Positions 7,880 through 16,058 of a stretch of 47,605 bases of DNA are shown piece after piece. Position numbers and translations under genes: made by a program. The first letter of the stretch is position 1. Each line of letters begins with the position of its first letter. The DNA comes from Anaerofilum faecale (GTDB lineage Bacteria; Bacillota; Clostridia; Oscillospirales; Ruminococcaceae). The stretch is taken from NCBI GenBank assembly GCA_019114265.1, contig DXFV01000047.1, positions 1 through 47,605 on the forward strand. The letters run 5' to 3'. The notes under the pieces are model-generated. The model had not been told where the DNA came from. It did no database searches and saw only the letters and a program-made list of their open reading frames with translations.

Positions 7880-9139
7880 TCAGTCCACCAGAACGGGGTT
7901 CTCGTTCACCTGCCAGGGCAGGCCCCACTTGTTCAGCGCGTCCATGTAGGGGTCCGGATCGAACTCCTCCACGGTGTAGACGCCCGGCTTGTTCCACTTG
8001 CCGGTGAGCAGCATCATGGCGCCGATCATCGCAGGCACGCCGGTGGTGTAGCTGATGGCCTGGGAACCGACCTCCTTGTAGCACTCCTGGTGGTCGCAGA
8101 TGTTGTAGATATAGGCGGTCTTTTCCTTGCCGTCCTTCTTGCCGGTGAAGATGCAGCCGATGTTGGTCTTGCCCACGGTGCGGGGGCCCAGCGAGGCGGG
8201 GTCGGGCAGCAGCGCTTTCAGGAACTGGATGGGAACGATCTGGTGGCCTTCAAACTCGACCGGCTCGGTGGACAGCATGCCCACGTTCTCCAGACACTTC
8301 ATGTGGGTGAGGTAGCTCTGGCCGAAGGTCATGAAGAAGCGGATGCGCTTGACGTTCGGGATGTTCTTGGCCAGCGACTCGATCTCCTCGTGGTGCAGCA
8401 GGTACATGTCCTTCTGGCCCACGCCGTCGAAGTTGTACTCGCGCTTGATCTCCATCGGCTCGGTCTCCACCCAGTGGCCGTTCTCCCAGTAGGAACCGGG
8501 GGCGGACACCTCGCGCAGGTTGATCTCGGGGTTGAAGTTGGTGGCGAAGGGATAGCCGTGGTCACCGCCGTTGCAGTCGAGGATGTCGATGGTGTCGATC
8601 TCGTCGAACAGGTGTTTCTGGGCGTAGGCGCAGTAGGCCTGGGTGACACCCGGGTCGAAACCGGTGCCCAGCAGGGCGGTCAGGCCGGCCTTCTCGAATT
8701 TCTCCTTATAGGCCCACTGGTAGCTGTAGTCGAAGTAGGCCGAGAAGCCCTCCTCCTTGCAGCGCTTTTCGTAGGCGGCTTTCCATGCGGGATCGTCCAG
8801 GTTCTCCGGCTCGTAGTTGGCGGTGTCCAGATAGTTCACGCCGCAGGCCAGGCAGGCGTCCATGATGACCAGATCCTGATAGGGCAGCGCGATGTTCATC
8901 ACCAGATCGGGCTGGACCTTCCTGATCAGGTCGATCACCTGCTGCAGGTCGTCGGCGTCCACCTGCTCGGTGGTGATCTTGGTGGCGGTGGTGCCCTCCA
9001 GCTTGGCCTTCAGGGCGTCGCACTTGGACTTGGTGCGGCTGGCGATGCAGATCTCGCTGAATACCTCGCTGTTCTGGCAGCACTTGTGGATGGCGACGGA
9101 AGCGACGCCGCCGCAGCCGATGATGAGAACTTTGCTCAT
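7880..9139 (-). CDS. Carboxynorspermidine/carboxyspermidine dehydrogenase (saccharopine dehydrogenase family)
   Basis: A 419-residue saccharopine-dehydrogenase-like reductase with the N-terminal NADPH motif LIIGCGGVASV and the Rossmann continuation ICIASRT. In this family it condenses putrescine (or diaminopropane) with aspartate beta-semialdehyde and reduces the imine to carboxyspermidine. Its immediate downstream partner nspC makes this specificity very likely over lysine metabolism. The frame is open 20 codons further upstream, but the ATG at 9139 follows AAAGGAGGAAACACAC. A 102-base AT-rich gap separates it from speB. Confidence 0.92.
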   Translation of the reverse strand: MSKVLIIGCGGVASVAIHKCCQNSEVFSEICIASRTKSKCDALKAKLEGTTATKITTEQVDADDLQQVIDLIRKVQPDLVMNIALPYQDLVIMDACLACGVNYLDTANYEPENLDDPAWKAAYEKRCKEEGFSAYFDYSYQWAYKEKFEKAGLTALLGTGFDPGVTQAYCAYAQKHLFDEIDTIDILDCNGGDHGYPFATNFNPEINLREVSAPGSYWENGHWVETEPMEIKREYNFDGVGQKDMYLLHHEEIESLAKNIPNVKRIRFFMTFGQSYLTHMKCLENVGMLSTEPVEFEGHQIVPIQFLKALLPDPASLGPRTVGKTNIGCIFTGKKDGKEKTAYIYNICDHQECYKEVGSQAISYTTGVPAMIGAMMLLTGKWNKPGVYTVEEFDPDPYMDALNKWGLPWQVNENPVLVD

Positions 9140-9241
9140 GTGTGTTTCCTCCTTTGATGGGATGGTGATGCGCCCGCTGGGGCGATTTTTGTTATACAAA
9201 TCGTATTTTACAATTGTGTTATACGTTTGGTTGCAGCATTT

Positions 9242-10096
9242 TTATCGCTGCAGCGCCAAAAGCATCTCGCGCACGATTTTGCAGGCGGCCATCGCGGAGA
9301 TGCCGCTGGGGTCGTAAGGGGGGCTCAGCTCGTTCACGTCGCAGCCCACGATGTTCATCGTTTTGCACACCAGGGTGGCCGCGCGGCGCAGCTGGTCGAA
9401 GGTGACGCCGCCCGCCTCGGGGGTGCCGGTGCCGGGGAATACCGACGGGTCCAGCACGTCCAGGTCCAGCGTGAAGTAGACCGGCTTGTCCCCGATCTCC
9501 TCCAGCACCTCCTCCAGGCCCACAAAGTCGAACTTGCGGGTGGTGACGTGCTTCTCGCCCCAGCGGAATTCCTCGCGGTCGCCCGAACGGATGCCGAACT
9601 GGAAGATGCGCCCGTCGCCCAGGATGTCCCAGCAGCGGTGCAGCACACAGGCGTGGGACAGCTGCACGCCCAGATAGTCGTCCCGCAGGTCGGCGTGGGC
9701 GTCGAAGTGGATGATGTGCAGGTCGGGGTGTTTTTTCGCCACCGCGCGCACGGCACCCAGCGTGACCAGATGCTCGCCGCCCAGCATGAAGGGCAGCTTG
9801 CCGTCGGCCAGGATGGTGGCGGTGCGGTCCTCGATGTCGGCCAGGGGCGCCTGCTGGGCGCCGAAGCTCAGCTCGATGTCGCCGCTGTCGAAGATGGCGC
9901 AGTCGAGCAGGTCGGCGTCCTGATAGGGGCTGTAGCTCTCCACCCCGAAGGACTCCTGCCGGATGGCCCGGCTGCCGAAGCGGGTGCCGGGGCGGTAGGA
10001 GGTGGTGGAGTCGTAGGGCGCGCCGAACAGCACGATCCTGGCGTCGTCGTATTCGGCGTCGCAGCACAGAAAGGTTTCCACGTTTTTATTCAACAT
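9242..10096 (-). CDS. speB: Agmatinase
   Basis: A 284-residue ureohydrolase that hydrolyses agmatine to putrescine and urea. The binuclear manganese ligands are visible: the His of GGEHLV, DAHADL and the later DLDVLDPS. The tail has the family ending CDVNELSPPYDPS. The start overlaps the end of speE by 11 bases; its site GAGGAG lies within speE. Being downstream of the arginine decarboxylase, it completes the arginine-agmatine-putrescine route without N-carbamoylputrescine enzymes. Arginase is less likely given this context. Confidence 0.92.
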   Translation of the reverse strand: MLNKNVETFLCCDAEYDDARIVLFGAPYDSTTSYRPGTRFGSRAIRQESFGVESYSPYQDADLLDCAIFDSGDIELSFGAQQAPLADIEDRTATILADGKLPFMLGGEHLVTLGAVRAVAKKHPDLHIIHFDAHADLRDDYLGVQLSHACVLHRCWDILGDGRIFQFGIRSGDREEFRWGEKHVTTRKFDFVGLEEVLEEIGDKPVYFTLDLDVLDPSVFPGTGTPEAGGVTFDQLRRAATLVCKTMNIVGCDVNELSPPYDPSGISAMAACKIVREMLLALQR

Positions 10097-10937
10097 CTTC
10101 CAAAAGCTCCTCTACATAGGCGGGCAGGTAAAACGCGCCCTTGTGCAGGGTGGTGGTGTAGTAGCGGCATTTGAGCCCGCGCATGTTCCATTTGGTCTCG
10201 TTCAGGTCCTTGAGGGGATGGTACTTCTTGGACGCGAACCCGAACAGCCAATGCCCCGACGGATAGGTGGGAATGTGCGCCTGATAGACGCGGCTGATGG
10301 GGAACGACTCCACGATGCGCTTGTGCGCGCGCTGGCAGGCCACCGCGTCCTCGTCGTAGAAGGGGCTCTCGTGCTGGTTCACCATGATGCCGTCCTCTTT
10401 CAGCGCTTTGAAGCAGTTTCCGTAGAACTCGCGGGTGAACAGCCCCTCGCCGGGACCGAACGGGTCGGTGGAATCGACGATGATGAGGTCGTATTTGTCC
10501 TCGCAGGAACGGATGAATTTCAGGCCGTCCTCGTAGTAGACGTGCAGGCGGGGGTCGTCGAAGCGGCAGGCGGTCTGCGGGAGGTATTTTTTGCACACCT
10601 CCACCACCAGCGGGTCGATCTCCACCATGTCGATCTCCTCGATGTCGTCGTAGCGGGCCAGCTCGCGGATCACGCCGCCGTCGCCCGCGCCGATCACCAG
10701 CACCCGCTTCACCCGCGGATGCACCGCCATCGGCACATGCACGATCATCTCGTGGTAGATGAACTCGTCTTTTTCGGTGAGCATCATGTAGCCGTCCAGC
10801 GTGAGGAAACGGCCGAACTCCGGCGACTCGAACACGTCGATGCGCTGGAATTCGCTTTTGCCGCTGTACAGCTGGCGGTCTACCTTGATGGACAGCTTGA
10901 CGTTGGGGGTCTGCTGCTCAGAAAACCAGAAGTCCAT
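10086..10937 (-). CDS. speE: Spermidine synthase (aminopropyltransferase)
   Basis: A 283-residue methyltransferase-fold enzyme. The decarboxylated-SAM motif is VLVIGAGDGGVIRE, followed by the acidic strand end MVEIDPLVVE and the catalytic-region motif IVDSTDPFGPGEGLF. The N-terminal beta-domain has the usual FQRIDVFESPEFGRFLTLDG. It transfers an aminopropyl group from decarboxylated SAM to putrescine. GAGDGG replaces the more common GGGDGG, a conservative change. The ATG at 10937 is one base past the speA stop and follows GAAAGGGGTG. Its donor substrate is made by the operon's own speD. Because a second spermidine route is present in the operon, it may also act on spermidine or another amine. 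Confidence 0.93.
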   Translation of the reverse strand: MDFWFSEQQTPNVKLSIKVDRQLYSGKSEFQRIDVFESPEFGRFLTLDGYMMLTEKDEFIYHEMIVHVPMAVHPRVKRVLVIGAGDGGVIRELARYDDIEEIDMVEIDPLVVEVCKKYLPQTACRFDDPRLHVYYEDGLKFIRSCEDKYDLIIVDSTDPFGPGEGLFTREFYGNCFKALKEDGIMVNQHESPFYDEDAVACQRAHKRIVESFPISRVYQAHIPTYPSGHWLFGFASKKYHPLKDLNETKWNMRGLKCRYYTTTLHKGAFYLPAYVEELLEDVE

Positions 10938-10938
10938 A

Positions 10939-12393
10939 TTACACCCCTTTCAATACGTTCAGATACTCGATCTCGGGATTTTCCGGGCCGGTCATTGAGC
11001 AGCCCTTCTCCTTGGCATACTGGATATAATCGAGGATCGGTTTGGTGATCTTCTCGCCGGGCGCCAGGATGGGGATGCCCGGCGGATAGCACATCACGAA
11101 CTCGCTGCAGATGCGGCCCTCCGTCTCCCGGATGGGCAGCGATTCCTTGGCGGCGTAGAAGGCGTCCTGCGGGGACACCGCCACATGCGGCTCGATGTAC
11201 TCCTGCTTCATCAGGCCGGCGCGCCCCTTGCCGAACCGGCGCCGCACTTCGGCCATCGCGCTGACCAGGCGCTCCACTTCGCGCTGGCGGTCGCCGATCG
11301 ACAGGTAGGCCAGGATGTTGCCCAGGTCGCCGAACTCGATCTGGATGTCGTACTCGTCGCGCAGCAGGTCGTAGACCTCGATGCCCGCCAGGCCGATGTC
11401 CAGCGTGTTCACAGAGAGCTTTGTCACGTCGAAGTCGAAGATGCTGTCGCCGTTGATCAGCTCGCGGGAATAGGCGTAGTAGCCGCCGATGGCGTTGATC
11501 TCGCTGCGGGCATACTCGGCCAGCTCCATCACGCGGGCAAAGGATTCCCGCCCCCGCAGCGCCAGGTTGCGGCGGGAGATGTCCAGGCTGGACAGGAGCA
11601 GATAGGAGCCGCTGGTGGTCTGGGTGAGGTTGATGATCTGGCGCACATGGCCCTCCTGCATGGCCGGGCCGGCCAGCAGCAGCGAGCTCTGGGTGAGGCT
11701 GCCGCCCGATTTGTGCATCGACACGGCGGCCATATCAGCGCCCGCTTCCATCGCGGACACCGGCAGGTTTTCGTTGAAATAGAAGTGGGTGCCGTGGGCC
11801 TCGTCGGCCAGGCAGAGCATCCCGTGGCTGTGGGCCAATTTGACGATGCTGCGCAGATCCGAGCAGATGCCGTAGTAGGTGGGGTTGTTCACCAGAATGG
11901 CCTTGGCGTCCGGGTTGCGGCGGATGGCGTCCTCCACATCCTGCACCCGCATCCCCAGCGGGATGCCCAGGCGGTCGTCGCAGGCGGGGTTCACATACAC
12001 CGGCACCGCGCCGCACAGCACCATGGCTCCCATCACGCTGCGGTGGACGTTGCGCGGCAGGATGATCTTATCGCCCCGCTTTGCCACCGACAGGATCATG
12101 CTCTGCACGGCGCTGGTGGTGCCGCCCACCATCAGGAAGGCGTGGGCGGCGCCGAAGGCATCGGCGGCCAGCTCCTCGGCCTCGCGGATGACCGAGATGG
12201 GATGGCACAGGTTATCCAGCGGCTTCATGGAGTTCACGTCCATCTGCACGCAGGTCTCGCCCAGCAGGGCGGCCAGCTCCGGGTTGCCGCGGCCGCGCTT
12301 GTGGCCGGGCACGTCGAACGGGACCACCCGCATTTTTCGGAAGTGTTCCAGCGCCTCGTAGATGGGAGCGCGCTGCTGTGAAAGCTTGGTCAA
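10939..12393 (-). CDS. speA: Arginine decarboxylase, aminotransferase-fold (Orn/Lys/Arg family)
   Basis: A 484-residue fold-I PLP decarboxylase. PLP is held by Lys in VSMHKSGGSLTQSS, with the preceding DEAHGTHF Asp/His pair. The C-terminal domain carries CYPPGIPILAPGE, typical of the Bacillus SpeA/YaaO-like group without the large N-terminal wing domain. The downstream agmatinase implies arginine as substrate rather than lysine or ornithine. The start appears to be TTG at 12393, since GGGGGAGA lies just upstream and no ATG is available before conserved sequence begins. A non-AUG start may lower its expression relative to speD. Confidence 0.88.
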   Translation of the reverse strand: MTKLSQQRAPIYEALEHFRKMRVVPFDVPGHKRGRGNPELAALLGETCVQMDVNSMKPLDNLCHPISVIREAEELAADAFGAAHAFLMVGGTTSAVQSMILSVAKRGDKIILPRNVHRSVMGAMVLCGAVPVYVNPACDDRLGIPLGMRVQDVEDAIRRNPDAKAILVNNPTYYGICSDLRSIVKLAHSHGMLCLADEAHGTHFYFNENLPVSAMEAGADMAAVSMHKSGGSLTQSSLLLAGPAMQEGHVRQIINLTQTTSGSYLLLSSLDISRRNLALRGRESFARVMELAEYARSEINAIGGYYAYSRELINGDSIFDFDVTKLSVNTLDIGLAGIEVYDLLRDEYDIQIEFGDLGNILAYLSIGDRQREVERLVSAMAEVRRRFGKGRAGLMKQEYIEPHVAVSPQDAFYAAKESLPIRETEGRICSEFVMCYPPGIPILAPGEKITKPILDYIQYAKEKGCSMTGPENPEIEYLNVLKGV

Positions 12394-12410
12394 TGGGCTT
12401 CTCCCCCTGT

Positions 12411-13172
12411 TTAATAGATGTTGCTGCCGCTGAAGATCTCGATCATCTCGCGGCGCAGGCTGTCCATGATGTCCAGCCGCGTTTTGGGCGGCAGCTCATA
12501 GACATCGGTGTTGAACAGATAATTTTGCAGGTCCACATCCTTGAGCATCATGCGGGTGTGGAACAGGTTGGCCTGGTAGACATTGATGTCCACCGCATCG
12601 TACCGCTTGAGGGTGGCGGGGTCGATATAGTCCTGAATGGAGGTGACGTCGTGGTCTATGAACAGCTTGCGGCCGTTCACGTCGCGGGTGAAGCCGCGCA
12701 CCCGGTAGTCCATCGTGATGATATCGGAATCGAACGACCCGATCAGGTAGTCCAGCGTGGACAGCGGGGTGATCTCGCCGCAGGTGGCCACGTCGATGTC
12801 CACCCGGAAGGTGGCCAGGCAGGTCTCGGGATGGTATTCGGGGTAAGTGTGCACCGTGACATGGCTTTTGTCCAGATGCGCCACCTGCGTCTCGCCCCGC
12901 GGCAGCGTGACCGGGCCTTCGGCGATCAGCAGCGTGACCGACGCGCCCTGCGGCTCGTAGTCCTGGCTGGAGATGTTCAGCACGGTGGCGCCGATCATAT
13001 CGGTGAGGGTGGTGAGGATCTTGGTCAGGCGCTGGGAATTGTACTGCTCGTCGATGTAGGCGATATAGTCTCTCTGCTCCCGGGGGGTCTTGGCGTAGCA
13101 GACGTCGTAAATGTTAAAGCTGAGCGCCTTTGTTAAGTTGTTGAAGCCGTACAGTTTCAGCTTTTGTTCCAT
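12411..13172 (-). CDS. speD: S-adenosylmethionine decarboxylase proenzyme, long bacterial form
   Basis: A 253-residue pyruvoyl enzyme of the E. coli-type length. It provides decarboxylated SAM to SpeE. The self-cleavage site is the Ser of LDKSHVTVHTYPE, which becomes the pyruvoyl group after cleavage before it. The downstream AFRVDIDVATCGEI and DSDIITMDYRVRGFTRD blocks match the family. It is the first gene of the polyamine operon. Its ribosome-binding site AAGGAGGGT lies just beyond the U-tract of an intrinsic terminator, so its expression probably depends on read-through. Confidence 0.93.
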   Translation of the reverse strand: MEQKLKLYGFNNLTKALSFNIYDVCYAKTPREQRDYIAYIDEQYNSQRLTKILTTLTDMIGATVLNISSQDYEPQGASVTLLIAEGPVTLPRGETQVAHLDKSHVTVHTYPEYHPETCLATFRVDIDVATCGEITPLSTLDYLIGSFDSDIITMDYRVRGFTRDVNGRKLFIDHDVTSIQDYIDPATLKRYDAVDINVYQANLFHTRMMLKDVDLQNYLFNTDVYELPPKTRLDIMDSLRREMIEIFSGSNIY

Positions 13173-13206
13173 GGGCAGAACCCTCCTTGACCGTTTTTAT
13201 GGCATG

Positions 13207-13250
13207 AAAAAAACGCACAGGCGATGCAACCGATGCATCACTTGCGCGTT
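13207..13250 (-). terminator. Leader terminator (candidate attenuator) before speD
   Basis: In the - direction the stem CGCGCA..GATGCA pairs with TGCATC..TGTGCG around a 5-base loop and is followed by seven U. One position is a G-U pair on the - strand but a mismatch on the + strand, so it is built for the - transcript. It lies about 35 bases before the speD start and downstream of the likely promoter, so it would cut the transcript before the first gene. Confidence 0.8.
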
Positions 13251-13259
13251 TGGTCGTTT

Positions 13260-13556
13260 TTCCGCGATGAACGCGGCGGCACAAAGCCGCCTTCTGCCCG
13301 CCGGGACCGCAACTCCAGAGTGTGTACAGCAAATATCTCTACTACTCTTATTGACCGTTTCACAAGTTGATGTGCATCATGCACCGGTTATAAAGTAACC
13401 AACTTATAAAATTTGAGCTTTGAACTCAATCAATAATGGCAACCTGCGTTGCCGCTCGGCAGTTGACCCGGCTGTCCGTATGGCCTTGACCCATGAGGAT
13501 GGGTGGTCGAAGAATATTTGCATGGAAATCTCTCGGGGTACTCAAGGTCCCATGTC
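13260..13556 (-). promoter_or_regulatory. Structured leader RNA of the speD operon, unidentified
   Basis: The 443 bases between speD and the acyltransferase gene hold no convincing coding sequence. Reading on the - strand from the promoter, several hairpins follow. GGACCUUGA (13550-13542) pairs with UCAAGGCC (13489-13482). ACCCAUccucAUGGGU covers 13504-13489 and GGCAACgcagGUUGCC covers 13453-13438. A weak U-rich hairpin lies near 13410-13430, GGCGGC/GCCGCC at 13275-13291 and CCGCG/CGCGG just after it. The terminator follows. I do not recognise a known riboswitch class. It could be one long attenuated leader, or an upstream small RNA plus a second promoter near 13390-13420. Confidence 0.5.
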
Positions 13557-13562
13557 TTATTT

Positions 13563-13591
13563 ATGATAGCTTTTTTTGACGCGAAAGTCAA
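13563..13591 (-). promoter_or_regulatory. Sigma-A promoter of the speD leader
   Basis: On the - strand TTGACT (13591-13586), a 17-base spacer and TATCAT (13568-13563). Transcription would begin near 13556, giving a leader of about 385 bases before speD. Confidence 0.7.
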
Positions 13592-13615
13592 TACAGTTTT
13601 CGCAGATACCGGCCC

Positions 13616-14467
13616 TTATTCGACGTTTTTCTCCCGCGCGATCCCCCAGCCGGCCCCGATCTGCCCGCCGGACAATACATATGCCTTCACGGCGCGGCGC
13701 AGACGGGTGTCCTCTGGCCACTGCTGCGGCGCGAGGGAGGGGTCGCAGAAGATCCACTGGACGAAATCGTCGTTGTCCGGATCGGCCGGGCCGGGCGTGA
13801 AAATGAGGCGCAGCGAACGGATGCCGCCCTCCGGCAGCAGGTCCTCCAGCGCCGGCGCCAGCAGCCAGCTGAAGCAGACGACCGGGCGCCCCGGCCACAG
13901 CGCACGCGCGCGGGAAAGGCTGGCCGCGATGCTCTCGTCCGACAGCTTTGCCCCGCCGGGGATGTGCAGCCCGATGACCGGCTGGTCCTTGTGCAGGCCG
14001 GCGAACTCCGGGCCGTCATAGCGGTCGATGCGCTCGAATTCCAGCGCGCCCAGCCGCACCACCAGCCCCGATGTCTGCCGCCAGGTCCACCACCAGCGGT
14101 CGAACCCATACCGCCCGAAGGAGGCCATGTGCTCGTCCACAAATCGGGTGAAAACCCGCGCGGTGGCGAGAAAAACGTCCATGCCCAGCCCCATCTTCTC
14201 CAGCCGGGCGGGCAGCAGCGACAGCGTCGCCAGCTGCACCGTCAGGATCTTGTAGCCGTCCGGGTCGGGGCAGAGCTTTATACGCAGCGCCGTGCAGGCT
14301 TCTTTGGCGGTGTCCGGCTCGGTGAGGCCGCCGGCCAGCGCAATGATGTCGGGGCGGTCCAGCCGCGGCAACAGGCCCAGCACCGCCTCGGTGACAGGCT
14401 CCGGCAGCTCGATGGCGGTGCAGATCCAGCTGATCCAATGGGGGGTAAACCCCTGTGTCAGGTGCAC
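13616..14467 (-). CDS. GNAT-like acyltransferase domain protein
   Basis: A 283-residue cytoplasmic protein that resembles the two-part N-acyltransferase proteins of Firmicutes (NAT_N plus GNAT-like C-terminal domain). It is Trp-rich in the middle (FDRWWWTWRQTSGLVVRLGALEFERI), followed by a strand-rich half with VIGLHIPGGAKLSDESI. The start is GTG at 14467 with GAGGGAGG about ten bases before it, in the 17-base gap after the amylase-family gene; the two are probably one operon. Acyl donor and acceptor cannot be predicted. The family assignment is from memory of sequence style, so moderate. Confidence 0.6.
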   Translation of the reverse strand: MHLTQGFTPHWISWICTAIELPEPVTEAVLGLLPRLDRPDIIALAGGLTEPDTAKEACTALRIKLCPDPDGYKILTVQLATLSLLPARLEKMGLGMDVFLATARVFTRFVDEHMASFGRYGFDRWWWTWRQTSGLVVRLGALEFERIDRYDGPEFAGLHKDQPVIGLHIPGGAKLSDESIAASLSRARALWPGRPVVCFSWLLAPALEDLLPEGGIRSLRLIFTPGPADPDNDDFVQWIFCDPSLAPQQWPEDTRLRRAVKAYVLSGGQIGAGWGIAREKNVE

Positions 14468-14484
14468 TTCGGTTCGCCTCCCTC

Positions 14485-15795
14485 TCAGCGCTCACACAGC
14501 CAGAAGGCCGCGCTGTACGGCGCAAGCGTGCTGCCGCCGCCGAAGTCGTGCGGCCGGCCGGTGATGAGGTCGGTGGCCATGCCGCACCCGGCGTCGAAGT
14601 GGGCGGTGTAGGGCGCTTCGTCCGCATTGATCGCCACCAGGACGCGCTGCCCGCCCCCCTGCCGCTGGAAGATGAACTGCTTGTTGGTCAGCAGCACCGT
14701 TTTGTAGTCGCCCTCGCACAGGGCCGGGCTTTGGGCGCGGGCCGCCGCCAGCGCGGCCAGCCAGTCGGTGAGCTCGTTCCACTCCGGTGTTTCCACCGCG
14801 GGGCGCAGCGCGTCGTCGCCGTCCTGCTTGCGGCCCTCCATCCCCCACTCGCTGCCGTAGTACAGGCACGGGGTGCCGGGCATGCCGAACAGCACGCCGT
14901 ACAGCGGGCGGATGTGCTCTTTGTTCGCAAGGATGCTGGCCAGGCGGGTGACGTCGTGGTTGTCCGCGAAGGAGAGCAGCTGTTTGCCGCGGTAGAGCGT
15001 CCAGGTTTCCGGGCCGAACTGGCGGCCCAGGCTGTGGCCGATCTCGAACAGATTCATGCTGTTGAAGGCGGAATACAGGCCCTTGTAGCACTCGTAGTTG
15101 GTGCAGCTGTGCAGCATCTGGTCGTTCACCCAGCGGTTGTAGTCGCCGTGCAGCAGCTCGCCGACCAGCACGAAATCGGGCTTGAGACCGTCGCAGAAGC
15201 TGCGCAGGCGGCGCAGAAAATCGAAATCCAGGCAATAGGCCACGTCGAGGCGCAGGCCGTCGATGCCGAACTGGGACACCCAGCCGTGCACGCATTGCAG
15301 CAGGTAGTCCACCACGGCGGGATTGTGCAGGTTCAGCTTGACCAGCTCGAAGTGGCCCTCCCAGCCCTCGTACCACAGGCCGTCGTTGTAGTTTGAGTTG
15401 CCGCCGAAGTTGATGTGGAACCAGTCTTTATAGGGGCTGTTCTCGCGGTTCCGCAGCACGTCCTGGAAGGCCCAGAAGCCCCGGCCCACGTGGTTGAACA
15501 CGCCGTCCAGAATGATGCGGATGCCCGCCGCATGCAGCGCGGTGCAGAGCGATGCGAAGTCGGCATTGGTGCCCAGGCGGCAGTCCAGCTTTGTATAATC
15601 ACGGGTGTCGTAGCCGTGGCGGTCGCTTTCGAAGAGGGGGTTGAACAGCACCGCCGTCACGCCCAGCTTCTGCAGGTGAGGCACCCAGCTTTCCAGCTGC
15701 GAGATGCGGGAAACGGTGATGCCGTCGTTCTCGCGCGGAGCCCCACAGGCACCCAGGGGATAGATCTGATAGACAACTGCGTTTTGATACCACAT
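14485..15795 (-). CDS. Alpha-amylase family glycoside hydrolase (GH13)
   Basis: A 436-residue GH13 enzyme with all four canonical regions: I DGVFNHVG, II GLRLDVAYCL (nucleophile Asp), III VLVGELLHG (acid/base Glu) and IV FADNHDVTRL (transition-state Asp). No signal peptide is present, so it acts in the cytoplasm, probably on imported maltodextrins or glycogen-derived oligosaccharides. At this length it holds only the barrel and a small C-terminal beta domain. I prefer ATG at 15795, eleven bases after GAGGAG, over the in-frame GTG at 15804, which is too close to that site. The last residues are followed closely by the acyltransferase gene. Confidence 0.9.
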   Translation of the reverse strand: MWYQNAVVYQIYPLGACGAPRENDGITVSRISQLESWVPHLQKLGVTAVLFNPLFESDRHGYDTRDYTKLDCRLGTNADFASLCTALHAAGIRIILDGVFNHVGRGFWAFQDVLRNRENSPYKDWFHINFGGNSNYNDGLWYEGWEGHFELVKLNLHNPAVVDYLLQCVHGWVSQFGIDGLRLDVAYCLDFDFLRRLRSFCDGLKPDFVLVGELLHGDYNRWVNDQMLHSCTNYECYKGLYSAFNSMNLFEIGHSLGRQFGPETWTLYRGKQLLSFADNHDVTRLASILANKEHIRPLYGVLFGMPGTPCLYYGSEWGMEGRKQDGDDALRPAVETPEWNELTDWLAALAAARAQSPALCEGDYKTVLLTNKQFIFQRQGGGQRVLVAINADEAPYTAHFDAGCGMATDLITGRPHDFGGGSTLAPYSAAFWLCER

Positions 15796-15916
15796 AAAAA
15801 ACACGTCTCCTCTTGCACCGCTTTTTGTGTATTATGCACGATGCATTAACAGTATATCACATTTTTTCAGACAATGCCACCAGTTTTTTGTCTGCGGGGT
15901 GTAAAGGAGAGGAAAA

Positions 15917-15950
15917 GCAGGGCCGCTCCCGGGGTGGGAGCGGCCCTGCG
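15917..15950. terminator. Strong hairpin in the gap between scfB and the amylase-family gene
   Basis: A perfect 14-base stem (GCAGGGCCGCTCCC and complement) with a 5-base loop. It could end transcription from scfB on the - strand; the T-tract on either side is short. The rest of 15796-16003 shows no gene. Confidence 0.6.
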
Positions 15951-16003
15951 GCGGGGATGGTTTTTGTGTTTTTTGCGGGAACGTGTCCGGCGGGCGGGAT
16001 GGC

Positions 16004-16058
16004 TTCGACCTCATCCGGCCCCTGTCGGGGCCACCTTCCCCAGCCAGGGGAAGGCTTT
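16004..16058. repeat. Interspersed palindromic repeat, copy B (half element)
   Basis: Begins GCTTCGACCTCATCCG and carries hairpins GGCCCC/GGGGCC and CCTTCCCC/GGGGAAGG. It ends in AAGGCTTTT directly against the scfB stop codon, so the insertion lies at the very end of that gene. Confidence 0.8.

Noticed and set aside
9140..9241. Internal promoter between speB and the carboxyspermidine dehydrogenase gene
   Set aside because: The gap is AT-rich with two GTTATAC copies, but no pair of boxes with acceptable spacing was found.
13405..13556. Known riboswitch or T-box in the speD leader
   Set aside because: I looked for T-box, SAM-I, SAH, glycine, lysine, THF, cobalamin and ZTP core sequences and did not see them; 6S RNA is not clearly supported either. 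Left as unidentified.
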